From positions 1-53,915 of the forward strand of contig JALEVZ010000083.1 in assembly GCA_022788105.1 (NCBI GenBank): DNA of 53,915 nucleotides. The letters run 5' to 3'. This document shows positions 35,308 to 42,587 of the stretch, in pieces; within the stretch, counting starts at the first letter, position 1; each line of letters starts with the position of its first letter. The notes beneath the pieces were generated by a model that made no database searches, was not told the origin of the DNA, and saw nothing but the letters and a program-made list of their open reading frames with translations. This DNA is from Prevotella sp. GTDB taxonomy: Bacteria > Bacteroidota > Bacteroidia > Bacteroidales > Bacteroidaceae. The translations under genes and the position numbers were made by a program.

Positions 35308-35967
35308 TTACTTCTCAAACTCCAGTTCGCCGAAGAATTCTGGACAATGGAAGTTGGGACGCGGCAGTTCTATGGGGTTCCAGGAGAGATAATGCGGCTT
35401 GCGCAGCTTGTCACCGCACTTGTAGAAGTTGGCGCGTATGGTGCGTCCGGCAAAGCCTTTGATGCTGCTTTTAAAGAACGCCGATGCTGGAATCATCATC
35501 ACCAACTCCCAAACGGGTGGCGCATCCTGCTCGGCGAACGGACCGCGGCCAAGCGTAGACCAACGCTTCACGGTGTCGAGCACCTGCTGTGACGCACGCT
35601 CGCGGTTCTTGCGCTCTGCTCCCGCACCGATGAGCATCTGTCCGGCACAGTTGCACTCTATGTTGTAGTAGACGCCATCGCCAGCGGGTATGGAGAAGAA
35701 CTCGCAGCAGGAGTCTTCCCACACATTGCCGTTGTCGGCAGCGACAGCCTGCACGCTGTCTTCCTCCACACGGTAGTGGAGCAACAAGGTGGTGTCGGCA
35801 TGTGCCACACGCACCTCTACCTTCGGGGTGTAAGGGAAGGCATCGGGCCAGTTGTTTGTGCCAATGGCTACAAATTCCACGTTCTCTGCATCGAGCAGTG
35901 CTGGCACATCTTGTGGCTGCTCTGGCAACATGGTTGCCTCTACATGTTTTGCAACTATCTTCTTCAT
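35308..35967 (-). CDS. CBM9-like domain protein
   Basis: A 219-residue protein without a signal peptide that resembles the carbohydrate-binding family 9-like proteins of Bacteroidetes. It has a beta-sandwich with NVEFVAIGTNNWPDAFPYTPKVEVRVAHAD near the N-terminus, VWEDSCCEFFSIPAGDGVYYNIECNCAGQML in the middle, and the characteristic end LSWNPIELPRPNFHCPEFFGELEFEK. The ligand is unknown. It is upstream of the helicase gene on the same strand and separated from nagB by a terminator. Confidence 0.82.
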   Translation of the reverse strand: MKKIVAKHVEATMLPEQPQDVPALLDAENVEFVAIGTNNWPDAFPYTPKVEVRVAHADTTLLLHYRVEEDSVQAVAADNGNVWEDSCCEFFSIPAGDGVYYNIECNCAGQMLIGAGAERKNRERASQQVLDTVKRWSTLGRGPFAEQDAPPVWELVMMIPASAFFKSSIKGFAGRTIRANFYKCGDKLRKPHYLSWNPIELPRPNFHCPEFFGELEFEK

Positions 35968-36062
35968 ATCAATACTTGTCTTGGTTTAACCCCAATCGCT
36001 CATCCGAAAGGACCGGCTTGGCGACATGTCGAAATGGCGGTGATGAGGTCATGTGTTCGTAT

Positions 36063-36127
36063 AAAAAGAAAAAGGCAGGTATTCCGCCGACACCGACCGA
36101 GGCCAGGTGCCGCTCAAAATATCTGCC
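36063..36127 (-). terminator. Intrinsic terminator of the hexosaminidase-nagB operon
   Basis: On the minus strand GGCAGATATT pairs with AATACCTGCC (one wobble) across a loop of about 34 nt that can form an inner GC-rich stem, followed by TTTTTCTTTTTAT. It lies 17 nt after the nagB stop. Confidence 0.8.
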
Positions 36128-36144
36128 TTTGGGAAATAACAGAA

Positions 36145-36936
36145 TTAGAGGTTGTTCTTCTCTATGTCCTTGAAGTAGCGGTATGTGCTAACCTTCAGCT
36201 CGTCGGTAGCAGCCTCATCGCAAACGATGATGCCGTGCTGGTGCATCTGAAGCACGCTGATGGTCCACATTTGGGTAACGGGGCCCTCGACAGCTGCCTG
36301 CAGTGCGCGGGTCTTGTTGTGACCGTTAACGAGAATCATAACCTCACGGGCTGACATAACGGTACCTACGCCCACGGTAAGGGCTGTGGTGGGAACCTTC
36401 TTCACGTCGTTGTCGAAGAAACGAGAATTTGCCACGATGGTGTCGGTGGTAAGAGTTTTCTGGCGAGTGCGTGATGTAAGAGAAGAGCCCGGCTCGTTGA
36501 AGGCGATGTGTCCGTCGGGACCAATGCCGCCGATGAAGAGGTCGATGCCGCCTGCTTCTTCTATCATCTGCTCGTAATGAGCGCACTCTGCCTCCAGGTC
36601 TTCAGCGTTGCCGTTGAGAATGTGGATGTTCTCCTTCGGGCAGTCAACGTGGTTGAAGAAGTTGTTAGCCATGAATGAATGGTAGCTCTCGGGGTGCTCT
36701 ACGGGCAGACCGACATATTCGTCCATGTTGAAAGTGAGAACGTTCTTAAACGACACGCGTCCCTGCTTGCATGCCTCGGCAAGATATTTGTACATGCCGA
36801 TAGGAGATGAGCCTGTGGGCAGACCCAACACAAACTTGTGGTCGGGTGTGGGGTTGAACTTGTTGATTTTCTCGATTACATGCTCGGCAGCCCACTTAGA
36901 GAGCTGGTCGTAATTCTGTTCAATGATTAAACGCAT
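36145..36936 (-). CDS. nagB: Glucosamine-6-phosphate deaminase
   Basis: Converts glucosamine-6-phosphate to fructose-6-phosphate and ammonia, feeding amino sugars into glycolysis. The 263-residue product has [18 protein letters not shown] (phosphate-binding loop), [11 protein letters not shown] (catalytic Asp), [20 protein letters not shown] (catalytic His region) and the conserved [20 protein letters not shown] segments. It follows the GH20 hexosaminidase by 40 nt on the same strand: liberation of GlcNAc and its catabolism in one operon. Confidence 0.97.
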   Translation of the reverse strand: MRLIIEQNYDQLSKWAAEHVIEKINKFNPTPDHKFVLGLPTGSSPIGMYKYLAEACKQGRVSFKNVLTFNMDEYVGLPVEHPESYHSFMANNFFNHVDCPKENIHILNGNAEDLEAECAHYEQMIEEAGGIDLFIGGIGPDGHIAFNEPGSSLTSRTRQKTLTTDTIVANSRFFDNDVKKVPTTALTVGVGTVMSAREVMILVNGHNKTRALQAAVEGPVTQMWTISVLQMHQHGIIVCDEAATDELKVSTYRYFKDIEKNNL

Positions 36937-36976
36937 AGTTTTTTTATTATTTGAGTGTTTTTAAGAAATACTCGTC

Positions 36977-38659
36977 TTACTGTTTCTTCTGTTTTGCCTC
37001 CTGCTCGGCTTTCCACTCTATGCCGTCGGTCTCATACCAGGGCAGCACTGTGTCGGGCCACAGGTGCTTTGCGTAGATCAGACCGTAGTGGTCGTAGAGC
37101 TTCACTAAGCGGTCGAGACGTGTCTTGAAGCCAGCAAAGTCTTTCTTTCCATTAGTCCAGTTCACGTCGGCAAGAGCTGCCATACGCGGCAAAATCTGAT
37201 ATTCGGCAATGCGCTCGGTGGGTACATACTCGGTCCAGAGGTTGGCCTGTATGCCCAAGAAGTGTGAACGTGTCTCAGCAGAGAGTGAGTCGGGAGTCGG
37301 GATGAAGGAATAAACTTTCTCTACCGACAGGTCACCGCCACAGAGTGTAGGCTCGTGTCTGCTGTTCTTTGCGTCCTGGCAATAGTCAAAATAGAAGTTA
37401 GAGGTCGGAGAAAGGATTACGTCGTGGCCCTTAGCTGCTGCCATAGCGCCAGAACGAACGTCACGCCAGCACATGATAGTGGCGCTCTGGTTGATTTCGC
37501 CTTCAAGTATTTCGTCCCATCCAATGATTCTACGACCCTTGGAGTTAACGAACTTTTCAATGCGGTTGGTGAAGTAACCCTGTGCTGTCTTGGGCACAAG
37601 GTTGTGCTCTGCCATAAGCTTCTTGCACTTCGGGCAGTTGCTCCAACGGTAGATGGGAGTCTCATCGCCACCGATATGGATGAAGGTTGAGGGGAAGATA
37701 TCCATGACTTCTGCCAGCACATCCTCGCAGAAGGTGTAGACTTTCTCATTGCCCATGCACAGCACGTCGGTGTAGACGCCCCAACGCTTGCCCACCTCGT
37801 AAGGACCACCGGTACAGCCAAGCTCAGGATAAGCTGCCAATGCAGCCAGCATGTGGCCCGGCATGTCTATCTCGGGGATTACGGTGATGTAGCGCTTACG
37901 GGCATATTCTACAATCTCGCGAGCCTCTTCCTGAGTGTAGTATGCGCCATACTCTACGCCATCGTCGATGGTTGAGTTTGAGCCTACTACGGTTCCGGCA
38001 CGCTTGCTGCCTATTGTGGCGAGCTTAGGATATTTCTTTATCTCGATGCGCCAGCCCTGGTCGTCTGTCAGGTGCCAGTGGAAACGGTTCATATTGTGCA
38101 TGGCAATCAGGTCGATGAACTTCTTTACGAAGTCCACAGAGAAGAAGTGGCGTGAGCAGTCGAGCATCATGCCACGGTGTCCGAATGCCGGAGCGTCGTT
38201 GATAACTACTGCAGGAAGCTCCACCTTGTCGGTCTTTACAACAGGAAGTGACTTGCGCAGGGTCTGGATGCCATAGAACACGCCACACGGAGTGCTTGCT
38301 GCGATGGTAACACCACGCTTGCCATCAACGGTAAGAGTGTAAGCCTCGTCGCCAACTACCTTCTTGTCAAGCACGAGACGGATGGCAGCGCCCTTCACCT
38401 TGTCGGTGGTTGAAGCGAGCTCTATGCCCGTTACGTCTTTCAGATAATCGATAAGGAACTGCGCATTCTGCTTCATGGCCTCATCACCCTGGGGATAAGC
38501 CACTACAACATCTTTCGTCAATTCAAACGATCCACGCTCAAGGAGGGTAACTTTCTGTGGCAATGGCACGACATTATAGTCGGCAACATCGGCAGCAAAA
38601 GCCACACCGCTGCCGAGCGTCATTAACATCATAACGCAAATAAAGAAATTCTTTTTCAT
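36977..38659 (-). CDS. Beta-N-acetylhexosaminidase, GH20 family
   Basis: Exported glycosidase removing terminal GlcNAc/GalNAc from glycans such as mucin or chitobiose. I start it at ATG 38659, which opens a clear signal peptide (MKKNFFICVMMLMTLGSGVAFA); the 15 extra track residues are not needed. The GH20b-like N-terminal domain (about 25-145) precedes the barrel with GHRGMMLDCSRHFFSVDFVKKF, FHWHLTDDQGWRIEIKKYP and the catalytic pair HIGGDETP (about residue 330), then WDEILEG and NLWTEYVP (active-site Trp). 560 residues. In one operon with nagB. Confidence 0.95.
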   Translation of the reverse strand: MKKNFFICVMMLMTLGSGVAFAADVADYNVVPLPQKVTLLERGSFELTKDVVVAYPQGDEAMKQNAQFLIDYLKDVTGIELASTTDKVKGAAIRLVLDKKVVGDEAYTLTVDGKRGVTIAASTPCGVFYGIQTLRKSLPVVKTDKVELPAVVINDAPAFGHRGMMLDCSRHFFSVDFVKKFIDLIAMHNMNRFHWHLTDDQGWRIEIKKYPKLATIGSKRAGTVVGSNSTIDDGVEYGAYYTQEEAREIVEYARKRYITVIPEIDMPGHMLAALAAYPELGCTGGPYEVGKRWGVYTDVLCMGNEKVYTFCEDVLAEVMDIFPSTFIHIGGDETPIYRWSNCPKCKKLMAEHNLVPKTAQGYFTNRIEKFVNSKGRRIIGWDEILEGEINQSATIMCWRDVRSGAMAAAKGHDVILSPTSNFYFDYCQDAKNSRHEPTLCGGDLSVEKVYSFIPTPDSLSAETRSHFLGIQANLWTEYVPTERIAEYQILPRMAALADVNWTNGKKDFAGFKTRLDRLVKLYDHYGLIYAKHLWPDTVLPWYETDGIEWKAEQEAKQKKQ

Positions 38660-38779
38660 ATAGGTTTTATTAAACATACACAAATTACTTGTAAATTGAG
38701 TCAAAAAGTTGTTGAGATAAACAGCCCGTCTTGTGCCGAAGCGCTACGCTAAGAGCCAAGATGCCGCCCATATTACGTG

Positions 38780-38787
38780 CAAAGGTA
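38780..38787 (-). promoter_or_regulatory. -7 element of the hexosaminidase-nagB operon
   Basis: CAAAGGTA reads TACCTTTG on the minus strand, an exact TAnnTTTG. A TTTC at about the right distance (GAAA at 38807-38810) may be a weak -33 box. Leader about 120 nt. Confidence 0.55.
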
Positions 38788-38902
38788 GGCATTTTATCGC
38801 TAACTTGAAAACTTTTGCAAACAAATTAAGGAGAATAGATACATTATGAGCACTCAACGATGAAATGTGAAGAAAAAAGGCGACAATGTCAATTTCTTTG
38901 AG

Positions 38903-38910
38903 TAAATTTG
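38903..38910 (+). promoter_or_regulatory. Possible -7 element for hflX
   Basis: TAaaTTTG matches TAnnTTTG; no good -33 is visible. If used, the 22-nt array at 39018 would be transcribed in a leader of about 220 nt. Confidence 0.35.
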
Positions 38911-39017
38911 CAGTTTACAACGTCATCGCTATATTATGGTACGCGAAAAATAAAGATGTCATGGCGGATCTGGAAAGCAATAGCACACGAAAAGCAGAGA
39001 CTTCTGTATGACGCCAC

Positions 39018-39133
39018 ACTATAGCGGCAACAGGAAAAAACTATAGCGGCAACAGGAAAAAACTATAGCGGTAATAGGAACAAACTGTAGCGACGAAAGA
39101 AATATACTATAGAAAAAACAGAAAAACATATAG
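39018..39133. repeat. 22-nt tandem array 4 (five units) running up to the hflX start codon
   Basis: Units start at 39018, 39040, 39062, 39084 and 39106, all exactly 22 nt. Units 1 and 2 are identical (ACTATAGCGGCAACAGG plus A-run); units 3-5 vary (ACTATAGCGGTAATAGG, ACTGTAGCGACGAAAG, ACTATAG plus A-rich). A sixth register point, 39128, is ATATAG directly followed by the hflX ATG at 39134. Confidence 0.93.
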
Positions 39134-40384
39134 ATGAAAGAATTTGTAATATCCGAAGTGAAAGCAGAAACCGCCATATTGGTGGGCCTTATCACAAAGG
39201 AGCAAGACGAAGCAAAGACTAAAGAATATCTCGACGAGCTGGAATTTCTCGCCGACACAGCAGGAGCAGTAACCGTGAAGCGCTTCACACAGCGCGTCGG
39301 CGGACCGAGTTCCGTGACTTATGTCGGCTCAGGCAAGCTGGAAGAGATAAGACAATACATCAAAGACGAGGAAGAAGCAGAGCGCCCTATCGGTATGGTC
39401 ATCTTCGATGATGAACTGTCTGCCAAGCAGATACGCAACATTGAGAAAGAGCTGGAGGTAAAGATTCTCGACCGTACATCGCTCATTCTCGACATATTCG
39501 CTATGCGTGCACAGACAGCGGCAGCCAAAACACAGGTCGAACTGGCACAATACCGCTACATGCTGCCACGTCTTCAGCGTCTGTGGACACACCTTGAGCG
39601 TCAGGGGGGCGGCTCAGGCTCGGGCGGAGGCAAAGGTAGCGTGGGCTTGCGCGGACCTGGTGAGACCCAGCTTGAGATGGACCGCCGTATTATTCTCGGC
39701 CGTATGAGCCTGCTAAAGGAACGCCTTGCCGAGATAGACAAGCAGAAAACCACACAGCGTAAGAACCGCGGCCGCATGATTCGCGTTGCACTGGTGGGCT
39801 ATACAAACGTCGGCAAGAGCACCATCATGAACCTTATGGCCAAGAGCGAGGTGTTTGCAGAGAACAAACTCTTTGCTACCCTCGACACGACAGTGCGCAA
39901 AGTGGTGATTGAAAACCTCCCGTTCCTGCTTGCCGACACCGTAGGCTTCATTCGAAAGTTGCCTACCGACCTCGTCGACTCATTCAAATCGACGCTCGAT
40001 GAGGTGCGCGAGGCAGATCTGTTGGTGCATGTTGTAGACATCTCCCACCCCGACTTTGAAGAACAAATCAACGTCGTGGAGAACACACTGAAGGAGTTAG
40101 GCTGCGCCGATAAGCCGTCTATGATTGTCTTCAACAAGATAGACAACTACACATGGGTAGAGAAGGAGGAAGACGACCTTACCCCTTGCACAAAAGAAAA
40201 CGTCACTCTCGACGAGCTGCGCCGCACATGGATGGCGCGATTGGGAGAGAATTGCATCTTCATCTCAGCCCGCGAGAAGCAGAATATCGACGAGTTGCGC
40301 ACCATACTATATAATAAGGTGCGCGAAATGCACGTACAAAAATATCCGTACAATGACTTCCTCTACCCCAAAATGGAGGAGTAA
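39134..40384 (+). CDS. hflX: GTPase HflX
   Basis: A 416-residue ribosome-associated GTPase that helps split stalled ribosomes. The N-terminal HflX domain contains GGPSSVTYVGSGKLEEI and ILDRTSLILDIFAMRAQTAAAKTQVELAQYRYMLPRL; a Gly/Ser-rich linker precedes GLRGPGETQLEMDRR. The G domain begins near residue 215 with G1 GYTNVGKST, then the G3 DTVGFIRKLP and G4 FNKID. Length and motifs are normal. Its start codon abuts tandem array 4, and two 22-nt units follow its stop. Confidence 0.97.
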   Translation: MKEFVISEVKAETAILVGLITKEQDEAKTKEYLDELEFLADTAGAVTVKRFTQRVGGPSSVTYVGSGKLEEIRQYIKDEEEAERPIGMVIFDDELSAKQIRNIEKELEVKILDRTSLILDIFAMRAQTAAAKTQVELAQYRYMLPRLQRLWTHLERQGGGSGSGGGKGSVGLRGPGETQLEMDRRIILGRMSLLKERLAEIDKQKTTQRKNRGRMIRVALVGYTNVGKSTIMNLMAKSEVFAENKLFATLDTTVRKVVIENLPFLLADTVGFIRKLPTDLVDSFKSTLDEVREADLLVHVVDISHPDFEEQINVVENTLKELGCADKPSMIVFNKIDNYTWVEKEEDDLTPCTKENVTLDELRRTWMARLGENCIFISAREKQNIDELRTILYNKVREMHVQKYPYNDFLYPKMEE

Positions 40385-40400
40385 GCAGACACTATAAGCA

Positions 40401-40444
40401 ACCAATGGCCGCAGCTCGGCTTACCAATAGCCACAGCTCCGCAC
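40401..40444. repeat. 22-nt duplicated unit between hflX and the DUF4954 gene
   Basis: Two 22-nt units, at 40401 and 40423, both opening ACCAAT[G/A]GCC and containing CAGCTC; they match at most positions. The unit following (40445) is unrelated in sequence. Confidence 0.75.
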
Positions 40445-40514
40445 CCCATCCATCCTCACCCCACAGACTAATAAGCGACATACAACACAACATAGCAATA
40501 AATACCAATAAGAT

Positions 40515-42368
40515 ATGGAGTACAGACAGCTTACAGAAGAAGAGATAAGACAACTTGAAGACAACAACTGCTGGGCAGAAGACTGGCAGCGTGTAACCGT
40601 GGCTGAAGAGTTTATGCCTAACTCTATAAAGAACGTAACGTTCTACGGCGACGTGAGACTCGGTGTGTTTGAGAAGACCGTCGAGGTGAGTCAAGGATTC
40701 CTCCGCCGCTCAGGTGTTTACAATGCCACACTCCGCAACGTCACCATCGGCAACAACAGCCTTATTGAGAACATAGGCAACTACATAAACAACTACGTCA
40801 TCGGTTCCGACTGTTACATCTCCAACGTGTGCACAATGGAGACAACGGAAGGGGCGACATACGGTGAAGGCAACATCATAGCAGTGCTCAACGAAGTGGG
40901 CGACGGCAACGTGGTCTCATATCACGGACTTACCAGCCAGATAGCAGCACTCATGGTGAAGCACCATGACAACACAGCGTTTAAGAAAGCACTACGCCGT
41001 CTCATCGCCGAAAACATACAATGCACCGTGCCCGAGACTGGCACCATAGGCAATGACGTAAAGATTGTCAACACCAAAGAGGTAACCAACACCGTTGTCT
41101 ACGACGACTGCGAGATAAACGGAGCCGCTCGAATCAGCGACTGCACCATCATGAGCTCGCCCGAAGCGAGCGTGTTCATAGGCACAGGAGTCATCTGCGA
41201 AAACTCCATCATAGCCCACGGCTCTTCCATTATCAACAGTGTGAAGATGCAAGACTGCTATGTCGGCGAAGCCTGCAAGCTCAGCAACGGCTTCACAGCG
41301 TCGCAGAGCGTGTTCTTCGCCAACAGTTACATGTCCAATGGCGAGGCATGTGCCGCCTTCTGCGGACCGTTCTCGGCAAGCCACCATAAGAGTTCGCTGC
41401 TCATCGGAGGCATGTTCTCGTTCTACAATGCAGGCTCGGCAACCAACTTCAGCAACCACGCCTACAAGATGGGACCCATGCATTACGGCACGATGGAGCG
41501 CGGTGCAAAGACCGCCAGCGGTGCTTACCTGCTCATGCCAGCACACATCGGCACCTTCTCCGTGTGCTTCGGCAAGCTGATGTACCACCCCGACACGCGC
41601 TCACTACCCTTTGCTTACCTCATAGCCTACGGCGACATCATGTATCTTGTGCCAGGCCGCAACCTCACCACCGTGGGTCTTTACCGCGACATACGCAAAT
41701 GGCCGAAGCGTGACATGAGGTCCAAAGACAGTCGCAAGAGCATAGTAAACTTCGACTGGCTCAGCCCCTTCTCTGTAGGAGAGATATTGCAAGGCAAGAA
41801 GATACTTGAGCGTCTGCGCGAAGCATCGGGCGACAACGTGTCCACATACAACTACCACGAATACGTGATAAAGGCCTCATCGCTGCGCAAAGGCATCAAA
41901 TACTACGACATAGCGCTGCGCATCTTCATGGGTGCCGTGCTCAAACGCCACGCCTTAGTAGAGCCGACATCGACCGTTGGCCCTGGAAAGTGGAACGACC
42001 TGTCCGGACTTCTCCTCCCCGACAGCGAGGAACAGAAGTTGGTCAGCGACATTGCCGACGGCACCATCGAGAGCGTTGACGAGATAACCGAGCGCTTCAA
42101 CACCATCAACGACAACTACTCCGAGTATCGTTGGGCATGGGCTTACCGCATGATTCTCGACTACTACGGCCTCACCGAGATAACACCTGCCGACGCCGAG
42201 CGCATACATGCCGACTACATAACAGCCCGCCGCGCATGGATTGCAGAAATAAGGAAAGACGCAGAGAAGGAGTTCCAGCTCGGCGACGTGGAAGAAAGCG
42301 TGTTGCAAAACTTCATTTCGCAGCTCGATAAAGAGATAGATTTCGAGAATATGACATTATATAGTTAA
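40515..42368 (+). CDS. DUF4954-family protein with hexapeptide-like beta-helix
   Basis: A 617-residue cytosolic-looking protein (no signal peptide) conserved in Bacteroidetes. Residues from about 40 to 300 show short irregular repeats of the left-handed beta-helix type (for example NATLRNVTIGNNSLIENIGN, NVVVYDD-like NTVVYDDCEINGAARISDCTI, SVFIGTGVICENSIIAHGSS). This suggests a fold related to sugar-nucleotide or acyl transferases; the C-terminal 250 residues are mainly helical. Enzymatic activity is unknown to me. It lies downstream of hflX on the same strand, and its stop codon falls at the edge of tandem array 5. Confidence 0.85.
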   Translation: MEYRQLTEEEIRQLEDNNCWAEDWQRVTVAEEFMPNSIKNVTFYGDVRLGVFEKTVEVSQGFLRRSGVYNATLRNVTIGNNSLIENIGNYINNYVIGSDCYISNVCTMETTEGATYGEGNIIAVLNEVGDGNVVSYHGLTSQIAALMVKHHDNTAFKKALRRLIAENIQCTVPETGTIGNDVKIVNTKEVTNTVVYDDCEINGAARISDCTIMSSPEASVFIGTGVICENSIIAHGSSIINSVKMQDCYVGEACKLSNGFTASQSVFFANSYMSNGEACAAFCGPFSASHHKSSLLIGGMFSFYNAGSATNFSNHAYKMGPMHYGTMERGAKTASGAYLLMPAHIGTFSVCFGKLMYHPDTRSLPFAYLIAYGDIMYLVPGRNLTTVGLYRDIRKWPKRDMRSKDSRKSIVNFDWLSPFSVGEILQGKKILERLREASGDNVSTYNYHEYVIKASSLRKGIKYYDIALRIFMGAVLKRHALVEPTSTVGPGKWNDLSGLLLPDSEEQKLVSDIADGTIESVDEITERFNTINDNYSEYRWAWAYRMILDYYGLTEITPADAERIHADYITARRAWIAEIRKDAEKEFQLGDVEESVLQNFISQLDKEIDFENMTLYS

Positions 42369-42381
42369 TGCCAAGACTATT

Positions 42382-42535
42382 TATAATAAAAGGGAAAGCC
42401 CCTTATAATAAAAAAGAAGGCTATATATAATAAAAGAGAAAGACCCATATAATAAATAAGAAGGCTATATATAATAAAAGGTAAAACCTCATATAATAAA
42501 AGGAAAGAACATATATAATAAAAACAAAGAACAAA
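42382..42535. repeat. 22-nt tandem array 5 (seven units)
   Basis: Units start at 42382, 42404, 42426, 42448, 42470, 42492 and 42514. All open TATAATAAA. The second halves differ: GGGAAAGCCCCT, AAGAAGGCTATA (units 2 and 4), GAGAAAGACCCA, GGTAAAACCTCA, GGAAAGAACATA, and ACAAAGAACAAA. Several second halves are short dyads (GGG-aaa-GCCC, GGT-aaa-ACC). The preceding register point, 42360, contains the DUF4954 stop codon. Confidence 0.95.
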
Positions 42536-42587
42536 CATAAATAAAGGCGGAGCCACTGCGTTACGCCACAAAAATACTAACTACAAT

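Noticed and set aside
42382-42535. CRISPR-like array
   Set aside because: The constant part is only about 10 nt, the variable part about 12 nt and low-complexity, there is no spacer-like unique DNA, and no cas gene is present in the window.
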